The notes under the pieces: generated by a model
Database searches by the model: none
What the model saw: the letters and a program-made list of their open reading frames with translations, nothing else
What the model was told of the DNA's origin: nothing
Shown: positions 37,153-47,217 of the stretch, one piece after another
How the letters are laid out: each line of letters starts with the position of its first letter
Numbering within the stretch: position 1 is the first letter of the stretch
Position numbers and translations under genes: made by a program
Origin: Sphingobium lactosutens DS20
GTDB lineage: Bacteria > Pseudomonadota > Alphaproteobacteria > Sphingomonadales > Sphingomonadaceae
NCBI RefSeq assembly: GCF_000445105.1
Contig: NZ_ATDP01000103.1
Span: 142,293-206,292, forward strand
Length of the DNA stretch: 64,000 nt
Reading direction: 5' to 3'

Positions 37153-37625
37153 CAGTCGATCTCCCGCAGCAGATGCTGCTCGCTGCCACCATGCCAGACG
37201 TCGAGGCGAACGCGCCAGCGACCGGGTGGTAGCGCAGCTTCGCTGACATAGCGGCCGGGCGCGGCCTCACGAAAAGCGAGCGGAATATCGGCGACCCGGC
37301 CGAGCGGATGCTGCGCGAGCGCCTTCACAGTCCCGCCCCGGACCGGCGCGCCGGCCCCGCTGCCCAGCGTCAGCACGACGTGGCGCGCACCATCCGTCGC
37401 CACCCCGTCCTTCCAGCGCAACCCATCCTGCGCGCGGGCAGCGGCCAACCAGCCATTGAAGCGCTGGCTCGCGACATAGCTGTTCTCCACCACCGTGCCG
37501 CCAAAGGACCGGACGGCGACGGTCGCCATCAGAACGTTGACGGCGATCACCACCGCGAAGAAAGCGACCAGGATCGCAGTCATGTGCCAGCCGGTGAAGC
37601 GGCGCGCGGGAAGGCTGTTGGACAT
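37152..37625 (-). CDS. ccoH: cbb3 oxidase assembly protein CcoH/FixH
   Basis: This 157-aa inner-membrane protein has a single N-terminal helix (about residues 13-37) and a periplasmic FixH domain with the conserved VENSYVASQRFNGWL stretch near 46-60. FixH works with CcoI in maturation of the oxidase. It abuts ccoG and ccoI with one-base overlaps. Confidence 0.9.
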   Translation of the reverse strand: MSNSLPARRFTGWHMTAILVAFFAVVIAVNVLMATVAVRSFGGTVVENSYVASQRFNGWLAAARAQDGLRWKDGVATDGARHVVLTLGSGAGAPVRGGTVKALAQHPLGRVADIPLAFREAAPGRYVSEAALPPGRWRVRLDVWHGGSEQHLLREID

Positions 37626-39061
37626 TATCGGGACCTTTCGAAACGGGCGGGCTCGCTGTCGCCGCCGCCCTCGCGGTCAGTAGCGCGAACGGTGAAACGG
37701 AAGTCCTGGCGCTGCGGCCCGGCGCCTGGGAGGGCGACGAACAGGCGCAGCCTGGCGACGCTGTCGGCGGGCACGGTTGTGCCGACGTCGGCTTGGGCCT
37801 CCTCACGGGTCATGCCGTCGGTCCAGAGGCGCGCCCCGGGCAGTCCCTCGACCGTCACCGCCATCGGGCGTGGCCGCGCCTCCATGTTGCGCAGCTTCAC
37901 CGTATAGGCGTTGCGGACCATGCCGTCGGACAGGCGCACGGCAATGGGATTGCGGTCCTGCTGCGCGCTGATCTCTATACGGGTGCGGGCGCCGAGCGCG
38001 AACAGCATAGCAAGGCCGATCCCGCACCACAGCGTGAAATAGGCGATGGTGCGGGGACGCAGCAGCGTCCTCAACACCGGTTGAGGCGCTGCGCCCTTTT
38101 TCTCCGCTTCCGCATCGTCCTCGGTGCAATAATCGATCAGGCCGCGCGGGCGGCCGACCTGTGCCATCACCTTGTCGCAGGCGTCGATGCACAGCGCGCA
38201 GGTGATGCAGCCGATCTGCGGCCCTTCACGGATGTCGATGCCGGTCGGGCACACCGCAACGCACTGGTTGCAGTCGATGCAGTCGCCATAATCGCCCGGA
38301 TGCGCCTCCGCCTTCTTCAGGCTGCCGCGCTTCTCCCCGCGCCAGTCCTTGTAGGTGACGACCAGCGACTTCTCGTCCAGCATCGCGGTCTGGATGCGTG
38401 GCCAGGGACACATGTAGATGCACACCTGCTCGCGCATGAAACCGCCCAGGACTAAGGTGGTGGCGGTCAGCACGCCGACCGTCGCATAGGCGACGGGCGC
38501 GGCGGCGCCGGTCCAGAATTGCTGCTGGAGCGTCCGCGCGTCGGCAAAGTAGAAGACCCAGGCGCCGCCCGTCAGGAAGGCGATGGCCAGCCATGCGGTC
38601 CATTTGAGCAGGCGCCTCGCCAGCTTCGCCGGGGTCCAGGGCGCCTTCGCCAGCCGGATCTGCGCGTTGCGGTCGCCGTCGATAAAGCGTTCGACATGCT
38701 GGTAGAGGTCGGTCCACACCGTCTGCGGGCAGGCATAGCCGCACCAGGCCCGCCCGACTGCCGAGGTGACCAGGAACAGCCCCACCCCCGCCATGATCAG
38801 CAGGCCGGCGACATAATAGAATTCCTGCGGCCAGATCTCGATCGCGAACATGTAGAAGCGCCGATGGGCGAGGTCGATCAGCACCGCCTGATCGGGCGCA
38901 TAGGGCCCGCGATCCCAGCGTAGCCACGGCGTCACCCAGTAGATGGCGAGCGTCGCCACCATCACCGCCCATTTCAAGCGGCGATAGAAGCCGTCCACCG
39001 CCTTGGGATAGACGCCCTTGCGCTTTTCGTAGAGGTCGGAGGAGCCCGCAGGCATCAGCAT
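37625..39061 (-). CDS. ccoG: Ferredoxin-like membrane protein CcoG/FixG
   Basis: This 478-aa polytopic protein has about five membrane helices and two [4Fe-4S] motifs: CIDCNQCVAVCPTGIDI near residue 257 and CITCALCIDACDKV near 281. The upstream AWCGYACPQTVWTDLYQHVE and EQVCIYMCPWPRIQ segments are characteristic of CcoG, which is implicated in copper handling during cbb3 assembly. The C-terminal about 140 residues form a periplasmic Ig-like domain. Confidence 0.93.
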   Translation of the reverse strand: MLMPAGSSDLYEKRKGVYPKAVDGFYRRLKWAVMVATLAIYWVTPWLRWDRGPYAPDQAVLIDLAHRRFYMFAIEIWPQEFYYVAGLLIMAGVGLFLVTSAVGRAWCGYACPQTVWTDLYQHVERFIDGDRNAQIRLAKAPWTPAKLARRLLKWTAWLAIAFLTGGAWVFYFADARTLQQQFWTGAAAPVAYATVGVLTATTLVLGGFMREQVCIYMCPWPRIQTAMLDEKSLVVTYKDWRGEKRGSLKKAEAHPGDYGDCIDCNQCVAVCPTGIDIREGPQIGCITCALCIDACDKVMAQVGRPRGLIDYCTEDDAEAEKKGAAPQPVLRTLLRPRTIAYFTLWCGIGLAMLFALGARTRIEISAQQDRNPIAVRLSDGMVRNAYTVKLRNMEARPRPMAVTVEGLPGARLWTDGMTREEAQADVGTTVPADSVARLRLFVALPGAGPQRQDFRFTVRATDREGGGDSEPARFERSR

Positions 39062-39082
39062 GCTGCCTACCCCCGAGCGAGC

Positions 39083-40003
39083 TTATTTGCCGCCATCGCG
39101 CACCTCTTCGGCAGTCGCAACGACCGGTGCCGCCTCGCCGCCCCCAAGGCTGTGAACATAAGCAGCGAGCATCCGTACGGTCGCGCTGTCGAGCTTGTCG
39201 CCCCAACGAGGCATCACGCCCTGACGGCTGTTCCACACGGTCTCCCGGATTGTGTCGGGGTCGCCGCCATAGAGCCAGATGCCGTCGGTGAGATTGGGCG
39301 CGCCGAGTTCGCGACTGCCGTGCCCAGTGGGGCCGTGGCAGACGGCGCAATTGTCAGCGAAGAGCCTTGCGCCGCGCTGCGCCGCCGCGCCGGGACGATC
39401 CTGCCGGCTGATGGTGCGCACATAGGCGACCACATCGTCCACTTGCGGCTCGGTCAGCAACTGATCCCGGCCGAATGCGGGCATCTGCGACATGCGGGTC
39501 GCCGCATGATCGGGATTGCGCACGCCATCGAAGATCGTCTTCTCGATCGTCGCCAGGTTCCCGCCCCACAGCCAGTCGTCGTCATTGAGGTTGGGATAAC
39601 CCTTCGATCCCGCCGCGCCCGACCCATGGCACTGCACGCAATGCACCCGGAACGCCGCCCGCCCGCCCTCGACCGCTGCCTGCATGAGCTGCGGCTGGCC
39701 CGGCAGCGCCTCGATCAGCGTTTCGGCGATCGCCTTGCGGATCGGCGCGACCTGTGCCTCGCGCGTGGTCAGTTCCTTGTCCAGCGCGCCCCGGCTGGAC
39801 CAGCCGAGCATGCCCTGGGTGGCGCTGTGGATCATCGGCCAGGCGGGATAGGCGATGGTATAGGCGATCGCGAAGAGGATGGTGGCGTAGAAGGTCCACA
39901 GCCACCAGCGGGGCAGCGGCGTGTCCAGTTCCCGGATGCCGTCCCATTCATGCCCCTTGAGCTCCGTGCCAGTCGCGGGGTCGATATGCTTCTCGTCAGC
40001 CAT
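39083..40003 (-). CDS. ccoP: cbb3 oxidase dihaem cytochrome c subunit CcoP
   Basis: This 306-aa subunit starts at the ATG at 40003, which overlaps the ccoQ stop. A membrane helix lies at about residues 32-55. Two cytochrome c domains follow, with CVQCH and CAVCH haem sites and distal Met segments MSQMPAFG and QGVMPRWG. It accepts electrons for the CcoN haem-copper centre. Length and both CxxCH motifs are normal. Confidence 0.95.
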   Translation of the reverse strand: MADEKHIDPATGTELKGHEWDGIRELDTPLPRWWLWTFYATILFAIAYTIAYPAWPMIHSATQGMLGWSSRGALDKELTTREAQVAPIRKAIAETLIEALPGQPQLMQAAVEGGRAAFRVHCVQCHGSGAAGSKGYPNLNDDDWLWGGNLATIEKTIFDGVRNPDHAATRMSQMPAFGRDQLLTEPQVDDVVAYVRTISRQDRPGAAAQRGARLFADNCAVCHGPTGHGSRELGAPNLTDGIWLYGGDPDTIRETVWNSRQGVMPRWGDKLDSATVRMLAAYVHSLGGGEAAPVVATAEEVRDGGK

Positions 40004-40172
40004 GATCGGCCTCCGTCTCTTCACGGTCCTTGAAGATCATCGTGGATGCGGCGCGGCTGTGCGCGCGGCCGCGCGGCAGGAAATGCCAGCCCACCAGGAC
40101 GAGGTAGCTCGCCCCCATGAACACCAGCCCCCAGCTGTCGGCGAAATGCCGCAGCGTGTCATAGCTGCTCAT
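39996..40172 (-). CDS. ccoQ: cbb3 oxidase small subunit CcoQ
   Basis: This 58-aa protein begins at the ATG at 40172 ([19 protein letters not shown]), overlapping ccoO by 4 bases and ccoP by 8 bases. It has a single membrane helix (about residues 14-32) and a basic then acidic tail. CcoQ stabilises the cbb3 complex. Its size and position between ccoO and ccoP make the call secure. Confidence 0.92.
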   Translation of the reverse strand: MSSYDTLRHFADSWGLVFMGASYLVLVGWHFLPRGRAHSRAASTMIFKDREETEADHG

Positions 40173-40903
40173 CGCTCCACCTCCTGCGGCTCGGCGGCGT
40201 TCACGTCGACCAGCGTACCCAGCATCTGGAGATAGGCGACCAGTGCATCCATCTCGGTGAGCCTGTTCGGGTCGCCGTCAAAATCGCGCACCTGCGCCTT
40301 GGGATAGCGCTTCAGCAGGTCGGCGGCGTCAGCTGTCGGGTCGGCCTGGGCGGCAAGGTCGGCATTGGCCTTGTCGACGTCATCCTTGCTGTAGGGCACG
40401 CCGACGTCGGACAGCGCCGTCAGATGCGCGGCCATGTCGCCCGGCTTCAGATCACGCTCCGCGAGGAAGGGATAGGTCGGCATGATCGATTCCGGCACCA
40501 CCGCGCGCGGGTCCTTCAGGTGCTGGACATGCCATTCGTCCGAATAGCGACCGCCTACTCGGGCAAGGTCCGGACCGGTGCGCTTCGACCCCCATTGGAA
40601 CGGATGGTCGAACATGCTCTCGGCGGCGAGGCTGTAATGGCCGTAGCGCTCGGTCTCGTCCCGGAAGGGGCGGATCATCTGGCTATGGCAGTTGTAGCAG
40701 CCTTCGCGGATGTAGATGTTGCGGCCCGCCAGCTCCAGCGGCGTGTAGGGGCGCATCCCCTCCACCTTCTCGATCGTGTTGTCGATCCAGAAGAGGGGCG
40801 CGATCTCCACGATGCCGCCGATGGCCACGACGATCAGAGCGGCGATGCCCAGCAGCGAGACATTGCGCTCGAGCTTGCCATGGTCGAAAAAACGGGATGC
40901 CAT
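40169..40903 (-). CDS. ccoO: cbb3 oxidase monohaem cytochrome c subunit CcoO
   Basis: This 244-aa subunit has an N-terminal membrane helix (about residues 17-37), the haem c motif CYNCH in [18 protein letters not shown] near residue 70 and the distal-Met region [10 protein letters not shown]. It passes electrons from CcoP to CcoN. It lies 12 bases after ccoN and overlaps ccoQ. Confidence 0.95.
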   Translation of the reverse strand: MASRFFDHGKLERNVSLLGIAALIVVAIGGIVEIAPLFWIDNTIEKVEGMRPYTPLELAGRNIYIREGCYNCHSQMIRPFRDETERYGHYSLAAESMFDHPFQWGSKRTGPDLARVGGRYSDEWHVQHLKDPRAVVPESIMPTYPFLAERDLKPGDMAAHLTALSDVGVPYSKDDVDKANADLAAQADPTADAADLLKRYPKAQVRDFDGDPNRLTEMDALVAYLQMLGTLVDVNAAEPQEVER

Positions 40904-40915
40904 GAGGGCGTCTCC

Positions 40916-42574
40916 TTAAACGGGCTGGGCGATCAGCGGCTTGTCGACCGCCGGGTCGTATGCCGCGTCGTGCATCGGCTTCTCCACGCGCAGCGGGCTG
41001 CCGGCGATGGTACGGCCGATGTTCCAGGCCATGATGATCGCGCCCGACAGGTAGAGCAGGCCACCGGCCGCGCGGATCAGGTACATGGGCAGCATGGCGC
41101 TCACGACTTCCGAGAAGGCGTAGACCAGATAGCCGTCCGACCCATATTCGCGCCACATCAGCCCCTGCATGATGCCCGCGACCCACATCGACGCGGCGTA
41201 GAGGACGATACCCACCGTCGCGAGCCAGAAGTGCCAGTTGACGAGGCGCAGCGAATAGAGCCGCTCGCGCTTCCACAGGCGCGGGGCGAGATAGTAGAGC
41301 GAGGCGAAGGTGATCATGCCGTTCCAGCCGAGCGCGCCGGAATGGACATGGCCGATGGTCCAGTCGGTATAGTGCGAAAGGCTGTTGACCGCCTTCACCG
41401 ACATCATCGGCCCTTCGAAGGTCGACATGCCGTAAAAGGCGAGCGCCATCACCATCATGCGGATGATCGGGTCGGTGCGGATTTTGTCCCAGGCGCCATT
41501 CAGCGTCATCAGGCCGTTGATCATGCCACCCCAGCTCGGCATCCACAGCATGATCGAGAAGACCATGCCCAGCGTCTGCGCCCAGTCGGGCAGCGCGGTG
41601 TAATGCAGGTGGTGCGGACCCGCCCAGATATAGAGGAAGATCAGCGACCAGAAGTGGATGATCGACAGGCGATAGCTGTAGACCGGCCGCTCGGCCTGCT
41701 TGGGCACGAAATAATACATCATGGCGAGGAAGCCGGCGGTCAGGAAGAAGCCGACCGCATTGTGGCCGTACCACCACTGGGTCAGCGCATCCTGCACGCC
41801 CGCAAAGGCGCTATAGCTTTTGGAGCCCAGGAAGCTGACCGGCACCGTCAGGTTGTTGACGATGTGCAGCATCGCGATCGTCAGGATGAACGACAGGTAG
41901 AACCAGTTTGCCACATAGATGTGTGGCTCGCTGCGCTTCAGGATCGTGCCGCCGAAGACCACGAGATAGGCGACCCAGACGATGGTCAGCCACAGGTCGA
42001 CATACCATTCGGGTTCGGCATATTCGCGGCCCTCGGTTACGCCCATCAGGTAGCCGGTGGCGGCCAGCACGATGAAAAGCTGGTATCCCCAGAAGACGAA
42101 GTTCGCGAGCGCGGGAAAGAAGAGCCGGGCACGGCAGGTGCGCTGGACAACGTAGAAGCTGGTCGCGATCAGCGCATTGCCGCCAAAGGCGAAGATGACA
42201 GCCGAGGTGTGTAGCGGCCGCAGCCGCCCGAAGCTGGTATATTCCAGGCCGAGGTTGAGCGCCGGGAAGGCAAGCTGTAACGCGATGTAGAGGCCCGCCA
42301 AGAAACCGGCGAGGCCCCAGAAGACGGTGGCGATCACGCCCCAGCGGATCACATCGTCATAATAGCGCCCCCGATCAGGCGGCATCCTGACCAGTCCTCG
42401 CGCGAAGGCTGTATAATCGGCGGTGCGCACGCCGTAGATGGCGAGGCCGAGCGCCACCGCGCTCACGATCCCCATATGAACGGAAAAGCCGCTGTCGCGC
42501 GCCGCCAGCATCGCCGCGAAGGCGAGCAGCGCCAGCGCGAACCAGCCGCCTGTCCGCATTACCAGTCTGTCCAT
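40916..42574 (-). CDS. ccoN: cbb3 cytochrome c oxidase catalytic subunit CcoN
   Basis: This 552-aa haem-copper subunit reduces O2 with high affinity and pumps protons. About 12 or more membrane helices are visible. Landmarks are the haem-ligand region [17 protein letters not shown] near residue 117, the CuB-region [17 protein letters not shown] near 268, the [14 protein letters not shown] segment (two CuB His) near 320 and [18 protein letters not shown] near 411 with the haem His. No clear FNR box is seen in the 147 bases upstream. Confidence 0.96.
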   Translation of the reverse strand: MDRLVMRTGGWFALALLAFAAMLAARDSGFSVHMGIVSAVALGLAIYGVRTADYTAFARGLVRMPPDRGRYYDDVIRWGVIATVFWGLAGFLAGLYIALQLAFPALNLGLEYTSFGRLRPLHTSAVIFAFGGNALIATSFYVVQRTCRARLFFPALANFVFWGYQLFIVLAATGYLMGVTEGREYAEPEWYVDLWLTIVWVAYLVVFGGTILKRSEPHIYVANWFYLSFILTIAMLHIVNNLTVPVSFLGSKSYSAFAGVQDALTQWWYGHNAVGFFLTAGFLAMMYYFVPKQAERPVYSYRLSIIHFWSLIFLYIWAGPHHLHYTALPDWAQTLGMVFSIMLWMPSWGGMINGLMTLNGAWDKIRTDPIIRMMVMALAFYGMSTFEGPMMSVKAVNSLSHYTDWTIGHVHSGALGWNGMITFASLYYLAPRLWKRERLYSLRLVNWHFWLATVGIVLYAASMWVAGIMQGLMWREYGSDGYLVYAFSEVVSAMLPMYLIRAAGGLLYLSGAIIMAWNIGRTIAGSPLRVEKPMHDAAYDPAVDKPLIAQPV

Positions 42575-42721
42575 GGATCTATCCCCGCAAAGGCTTAGCG
42601 GCGCCCTGTTGGAAAGTGCCCGCCGCTATGCCCCGACCTCTGTCAAAAGCGATGCGGCGGGTCTTTACGGGAAAATGCGTAGGCTGAGGTGTTCGCGGTG
42701 AATGAGCCTGACAGGCAAGCG

Positions 42722-43447
42722 TCAGGCCGCCTCAGACAGCCCTTCCAGTGCAGCCATGTTCACCGGCCGCACGCCGCGTCGCCCGACCAAGTCGATGAAG
42801 CCGTCACGTTTCATCTCGGTCAGCTGCCGGGAGACCGTTTCAATGGTAATGCCCAGAATGTCGGCGATCTGCTGCCGCGACAGCGGGAGCGCGATCACGC
42901 CGTCCCTGTCCGCGTGCAGCCGCCGGCTCATGTCGAGGAGGAAAGTGGCGACTTTCTCCCGCGCAGACTTGCGGCCCAGCAGGAGCATCCAGGCGCGGGT
43001 CCGGTCGAGATCATCCAGCGTTCGTTGCAACAAGCGATGCTGCAATTCCCCGTGCCGCATGGCGAAACCATCGAAACCGCCACGCGGGAAAAGACACAGC
43101 CGCGCGTTGGTCAACGCCGTAACACTATGCGGCGTTCGTGCGCCGAAAGGGCGGCCGATGAAGTCGGCGGCATAGACGACGCCGACAATCTGCTCGCGCC
43201 CGTCACCCGTGGATGTGGCGAGCTTCAGCGTGCCTTCAATCACATTGGCGACGACCATGCTATCGTCCCCTTCCCACATAACGGTTTGACCGGCCTGCAA
43301 AGTGACCCGCCGTCCCAGGCGGCTCAGCGCATCGCGATCACCTTCGTTAAGGTCCGCGCAGATGGCACGGTCGCGGACGACGCAAGCGTTGCAGCACTGG
43401 CTGCCGCAGGATCGTGCCGGGGTCGAGAAGGCGCCATTTTGCGTCAT
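42722..43447 (-). CDS. fnrL: FnrL/FixK-type CRP-FNR regulator with N-terminal Cys cluster
   Basis: This 241-aa oxygen-responsive regulator (ATG at 43447) has Cys at residues 14, 18, 19, 22 and 30. The C-x2-C-x7-C part (19-22-30) is the FnrN/FnrL cluster motif, and Cys118 can be the fourth ligand for an O2-labile [4Fe-4S]. A cyclic-nucleotide-like domain precedes an HTH (SRQQIADILGITIETVSRQL, residues about 190-209) with the E-x-V-S-R pattern that reads TTGA half-sites. Upstream in-frame ATGs at 43459 and 43465 are possible starts. Likely targets are hemN/ompW and perhaps its own gene. Confidence 0.9.
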   Translation of the reverse strand: MTQNGAFSTPARSCGSQCCNACVVRDRAICADLNEGDRDALSRLGRRVTLQAGQTVMWEGDDSMVVANVIEGTLKLATSTGDGREQIVGVVYAADFIGRPFGARTPHSVTALTNARLCLFPRGGFDGFAMRHGELQHRLLQRTLDDLDRTRAWMLLLGRKSAREKVATFLLDMSRRLHADRDGVIALPLSRQQIADILGITIETVSRQLTEMKRDGFIDLVGRRGVRPVNMAALEGLSEAA

Positions 43448-43452
43448 GTCAA
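43439..43452 (-). promoter_or_regulatory. FNR/FixK-like box overlapping the fnrL start
   Basis: TTGAC-ATGA-CGCAA on the minus strand has the same 5-4-5 form as the two boxes before hemN. It overlaps the preferred ATG, which would suit autorepression. Its half-site CGCAA departs from the canonical ATCAA, so binding is uncertain. Confidence 0.4.
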
Positions 43453-43596
43453 ATCGCATATCCATGCCGCTGGATGACGAGAGCGCAGGCCGCGACCTAT
43501 CCGTAAATGTCCCTATCGGTGGGCGGCGTCGAAGGAATGAAACTGGAAATTGCGTGTCAGGCTTCACTCATCAAGCTGATGATTTCTTCGCCTCCT

Positions 43597-44202
43597 CTAT
43601 CCGGCATGAAAGGCGATACGCAGCGCCTCAGCCAGACTCTTCACCCTCAGCTTTTGCATCAGGTTGGCACGGTGAATTTCCACTGTCCTGGGACTGATCC
43701 CCAGATCGTAGGCGATGCTCTTATTGGGCAGGCCCTGCACGAGCCCGTCCAGCACGTCGCGTTCGCGATCCGTCAGCACGTTGAGCCGCGCCCGCGCCTC
43801 CTCAGCGCGCGCGATGGCGCCGCGTTCCGCCAGGGACAGCGCCTTGGCGGCCTCGATACAGGCAAGCAGCGCTGCCTTCTCAAAGGGCTTTTCGATGAAG
43901 TCGCTGGCGCCCGTCTTCATCGCCGCGACCGCCATGTCGACATCGCCATGGCCGGTCATGATTACGACCGGCAGGGTAATGCCGCGCGCGCGCAGTTCCC
44001 GCTGCACCTCCAGCCCGTCAATGTCGGGCATGCGCACGTCGAGCAGCACACAGCCGCGCGGCAGCGTGCCCGCCTCCTTCAGGAACTCCAGACCGCCCGC
44101 GAACAGGCGCACGGCATAGCCGCTGGTCCGGAGCATGAAGGACAGCGAGCGGCGGATCGCCTCGTCATCGTCCACGACATAGATGATGTAGGGTTCGCTC
44201 AT
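43597..44202 (-). CDS. fixJ: FixJ-type response regulator
   Basis: This 201-aa regulator has a receiver domain (YVVDDDEAIRRSL, phospho-acceptor Asp55 in LLDVRMPD, Lys in FIEKPF near 104) and a LuxR-type C-terminal HTH (LTDRERDVLDGLVQGLPNKSI and SPRTVEIHRANLMQKL). It follows fixL by 15 bases and lies upstream of fnrL in the same direction. This matches the FixL-FixJ-FixK/FnrL cascade that switches on cbb3 oxidase at low oxygen. Confidence 0.93.
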   Translation of the reverse strand: MSEPYIIYVVDDDEAIRRSLSFMLRTSGYAVRLFAGGLEFLKEAGTLPRGCVLLDVRMPDIDGLEVQRELRARGITLPVVIMTGHGDVDMAVAAMKTGASDFIEKPFEKAALLACIEAAKALSLAERGAIARAEEARARLNVLTDRERDVLDGLVQGLPNKSIAYDLGISPRTVEIHRANLMQKLRVKSLAEALRIAFHAG

Positions 44203-44217
44203 GCCGGTCTTCCGTTG

Positions 44218-45363
44218 CTAGTCCGCGGCGTCCAGGGTGAAATGGAAGGCGGTGCCGCCCCATTGCGACGGCGTGGCCCAGATGCGGCCGCCATGCCCCT
44301 CCACGATGGTCTGGCTGATCGAGAGGCCGAGGCCCATCCCCTGCGCTTTGGTGGTGGTGAAGGGGGTGAAGAGGGTGCGCGACATTTCCGGGTCCAGTCC
44401 CGGCCCGCTATCGGCGACAACGACCTCCACACGGCCGTTCTCCGTCGGGTTGGCAGTCAGGCGCAGAATGCGCGCGGGGCAGTTCTGCATCGCCTCTACC
44501 GCATTCTTGACCAGGTTGATGATCACCTGCTGGAGTTGCACCCGGTTGACCAGCACCTTGTCCACCTGCCGGTCGACGGCGATGTCCATATCGATGCCCC
44601 GGCTGTCCACACCGATAAAGGCCAGCGCGACGCCCTCTGCAAGAACGCCGCGCAGCGCCTCGGGCCGGCGCAGGGTTTCGCCCTGCCGGATGAATTCGCG
44701 CAGCGACCGGATGATCTCCCCCGCGCGGAGAGCTTGGCCGGCACTTTCGGCCATCGCCTCGTGCAGCATGTCGCGATCGACCGGGCCTTCGGCGTCCAGC
44801 AGGTCGCGCCCTGCCTCCATATAGTTGGCGATCGCGGTCAGCGGCTGGTTCAGCTCGTGCGCGAGGGCGGAGGCCAGTGTGCCCATTGCGGTCAGGCGGC
44901 TGGCATGGGCCAGTTCCGCCTGGAGATCGGCGACACGCCGCTCCGCCTGCTGCCGTTCGGTGAGATCGCGGATGAAGCCGGTGAATAGCCGCCGCGTCCC
45001 GTCGTTCACCTCGCCCACTGACAGTTCGATGGGGAAAGTGGACCCGTCCCGCCGCCGCGCGCTGGTCAGCCGTCCTATGCCGATGATCCGTTTTTCGCCC
45101 GTCGTCAGATAATGGCCGATATAGCCGTCGTGCCGCTCCCGATCCGGGGATGGCATCAGCATCGAGATATTCTCGCCCAGCACATCGCTTTCGGCATATT
45201 GAAACATGCGCTGCGCCGCCGCGCCGAAGGACACGATGCGCCCTGCCATGTCGATGACGATCAGCGCATCGGGCACGGTCGCCAGGATCGATCCCAGGAG
45301 GGCCTGCTCCAAGCTGTGCGCGCGCGCGCTCAGCCCGTCCGTTTCGTCATCCGCCACCGCCAT
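44218..45363 (-). CDS. fixL: FixL oxygen-sensing haem histidine kinase
   Basis: This 381-aa soluble kinase has one haem-PAS domain (residues about 22-135), a phospho-acceptor His169 in [16 protein letters not shown] and an HATPase domain ending with [18 protein letters not shown]. The haem-binding pattern [20 protein letters not shown] near 75-93 places the proximal His at 78, as in rhizobial FixL. Haem-bound O2 should inhibit the kinase. No membrane helices are visible, unlike some FixL proteins. Confidence 0.93.
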   Translation of the reverse strand: MAVADDETDGLSARAHSLEQALLGSILATVPDALIVIDMAGRIVSFGAAAQRMFQYAESDVLGENISMLMPSPDRERHDGYIGHYLTTGEKRIIGIGRLTSARRRDGSTFPIELSVGEVNDGTRRLFTGFIRDLTERQQAERRVADLQAELAHASRLTAMGTLASALAHELNQPLTAIANYMEAGRDLLDAEGPVDRDMLHEAMAESAGQALRAGEIIRSLREFIRQGETLRRPEALRGVLAEGVALAFIGVDSRGIDMDIAVDRQVDKVLVNRVQLQQVIINLVKNAVEAMQNCPARILRLTANPTENGRVEVVVADSGPGLDPEMSRTLFTPFTTTKAQGMGLGLSISQTIVEGHGGRIWATPSQWGGTAFHFTLDAAD

Positions 45364-45383
45364 GCCGCGACCATGCCGCCCTT

Positions 45384-46199
45384 TCAGTGCGCCAGCAAGA
45401 GCGGGACGGGCGCGTCGCGCAGCAGGCGGCGGGTTACGCCGCCAAACACCGTTTCGCGCAACCGGCTATGGCCGTATGCGCCCATGACGATCCAATCGAT
45501 CGCTAGGTCGCCCACGACGCGCAGCAGCGCCTCGTCAACAGTTTGCTCCTGCCGCGGCCAGCTACGCAATTCGGCCTCGATGCCATGGCGGGACAGATAT
45601 TCCAGCGCGTCAGTGGCCGGCAAGACATCCTTCCCGCCCTCCTCGATCGTCACGACCAGCACCGCATCCGCCAGTTTGAGGAGCGGAACGGCGGAGCGGA
45701 GCGCAGCGCCGGCTTCCTGCGACCCGTCCCAGGCCACCAGAGCCCGCCCGGCAACGGCGAAGCGCGTCGCCGCCTGCGGTACGCCCAGTACCGGTCCGCA
45801 GCGGCCCAGCGCCAGGTCCGGGACGATGGAAAGCGGGTCGTGCATGCCGCTGCGCGGCCCTCGCGGCAGGGTTGCCACGATCAGGTCGGCCAGGCGTGCG
45901 GCGGACAGGATACCGCTCACGGCCTCGCCCTCGCACTGAATCCAGTCCCATTGCACGCCTTCCCGCGCCAGCCGCGCCTCGACCTCCGTCCGCGCCTTGC
46001 GGTCGATGTCCCGCAGTTCCGCCATGATCGTCGGCGCGAAGCCCGCACCGCCATAGAGATCGGCCGCCACCAAATCCGGCAGCATCGTCACCTGAACGCA
46101 GCGGATATGGGCACTGGTCGCCCGCGCGATGTCGAAGGCGGCCTGAAGCCGGCTTTCCTGACCCAGATCGTCATGGATATGAAGCAATATCGATTTCAT
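45384..46199 (-). CDS. Tandem universal stress protein
   Basis: This 271-aa protein (ATG at 46199, [20 protein letters not shown]) carries two UspA-like halves. The second has the nucleotide-binding end [21 protein letters not shown] near residues 240-260; the first has a degraded version ([13 protein letters not shown]). Usp genes often sit in FNR/FixK regulons and help survival under low oxygen. It lies 20 bases ahead of fixL in the same direction and may be co-transcribed. Confidence 0.88.
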   Translation of the reverse strand: MKSILLHIHDDLGQESRLQAAFDIARATSAHIRCVQVTMLPDLVAADLYGGAGFAPTIMAELRDIDRKARTEVEARLAREGVQWDWIQCEGEAVSGILSAARLADLIVATLPRGPRSGMHDPLSIVPDLALGRCGPVLGVPQAATRFAVAGRALVAWDGSQEAGAALRSAVPLLKLADAVLVVTIEEGGKDVLPATDALEYLSRHGIEAELRSWPRQEQTVDEALLRVVGDLAIDWIVMGAYGHSRLRETVFGGVTRRLLRDAPVPLLLAH

Positions 46200-46318
46200 G
46201 GCCCCGGCCTTTCCGAGCGGATGCTTCCGATCGCCTTTTCTTAGGCCGGAGGTCCGGGATCGCACCATCAGGGATAGTCCTTATTTCTTCGGACGCCCGG
46301 AAACCGGAAAGAGAGGCC

Positions 46319-46681
46319 ATGACATGGACGACGATACGCCTGGAACTGGCCCGCACGGAGGGTTTCCCCAATGGTTCGGCGGCGCGCAGCTATGTGCTGC
46401 GCCTGCCGCTGCAATCCGACGGGCTGATCGACGAGCAGGAATATCGGACCCACCCTGAACTGGCGACCGCCCGCCGCTTCTGGCCGAACGAGCCGGATCG
46501 GCGCGGTTATCTGCTGCGGACGCCGGAGGGGTGGGTGCTGTCCTATGCCCGCGGGGAAGAGGATGACGAAAGGATATTCCGGCTGGACGCGCACAGCGTC
46601 CGGCCGGGCAGCTATCTGACGCTGACGGAGCCCGACGGCGCGCAGCTCCCCTTCTTGGTCAAGGGCCTCGCGCCCGCCTAA
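46319..46681 (+). CDS. Conserved hypothetical protein, 120 aa
   Basis: This soluble 120-aa protein matches no named family I can identify. It opens with a predicted strand-rich region (TTIRLELARTEGFPNGSAAR) and ends with a compact barrel-like segment (SYLTLTEPDGAQLPFLVKGL). It lacks a signal peptide or membrane helix. It starts about 120 bases from the divergent stress-protein gene and is followed 10 bases later by an acetyltransferase gene, so the two probably form an operon. Confidence 0.7.
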   Translation: MTWTTIRLELARTEGFPNGSAARSYVLRLPLQSDGLIDEQEYRTHPELATARRFWPNEPDRRGYLLRTPEGWVLSYARGEEDDERIFRLDAHSVRPGSYLTLTEPDGAQLPFLVKGLAPA

Positions 46682-46691
46682 ACGAAAGGAC

Positions 46692-47195
46692 ATGGCTATG
46701 ATTTATCTCGAAACCCGCGCCGGCTTCAGCCTCGCGGTCCGCCCTGCCACGCCCGCCGATGCCGCCGCGGTGATCGACTTCTTCGACCGGGTGTCGGACG
46801 AGGATCGCCGGTTCCGCTTCCTGTCCTCGATCCGCCACCTGACGGCGGCGCAAGCAAAGGACATCATCGACTTCGACTATCACCGGCGCGAGACCTTCCT
46901 CGCCTTCCTGCCCGGCACGGACGAGATTATCGCTGCCGCCACGCTCGCAGCCGACCGGACCGGGGAGAGCGCAGAAGTCGCGATCTCCATCGATGCTGAC
47001 TATAAGGGACGCGGCATCGGCTGGACTCTGCTCGATCACGCAGCCGTCGAGGCCCGGCACTGGGGCATCCGCCGGCTGCGTTCGATCGAAAGTCGCGAAA
47101 ATCACGCCGCGATCTCGCTGGAGCGGGAGAAGGGTTTCTCCGCGCGAGCCGTGGATGGCGATGCTACCCTAGTGATGCTGGAGCGCTGTTTCTGA
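46692..47195 (+). CDS. GNAT-family N-acetyltransferase
   Basis: This 167-aa protein is a single GNAT domain. The acetyl-CoA loop IDADYKGRGIGWTLL lies at about residues 97-111 (R/Q-x-x-G-x-G/A form KGRGIG), and the C-terminal beta-bulge region ISLEREKGF is present. The N-terminal ATPADAAAVIDFFDRVSDEDRRFRF resembles GNAT domains attached to protein acetyltransferases of the Pat type. The substrate is unknown. AGGA lies before the start codon. Confidence 0.85.
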   Translation: MAMIYLETRAGFSLAVRPATPADAAAVIDFFDRVSDEDRRFRFLSSIRHLTAAQAKDIIDFDYHRRETFLAFLPGTDEIIAAATLAADRTGESAEVAISIDADYKGRGIGWTLLDHAAVEARHWGIRRLRSIESRENHAAISLEREKGFSARAVDGDATLVMLERCF

Positions 47196-47217
47196 ACAGC
47201 GCTGGCACCGAGAGGCG

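Noticed and set aside
42632..42660. A possible FNR box upstream of ccoN (TTGAC-AGAG-GTCGG on the minus strand)
   Set aside because: Only the left half-site fits. The right half GTCGG matches neither ATCAA nor the CGCAA seen at hemN and fnrL.
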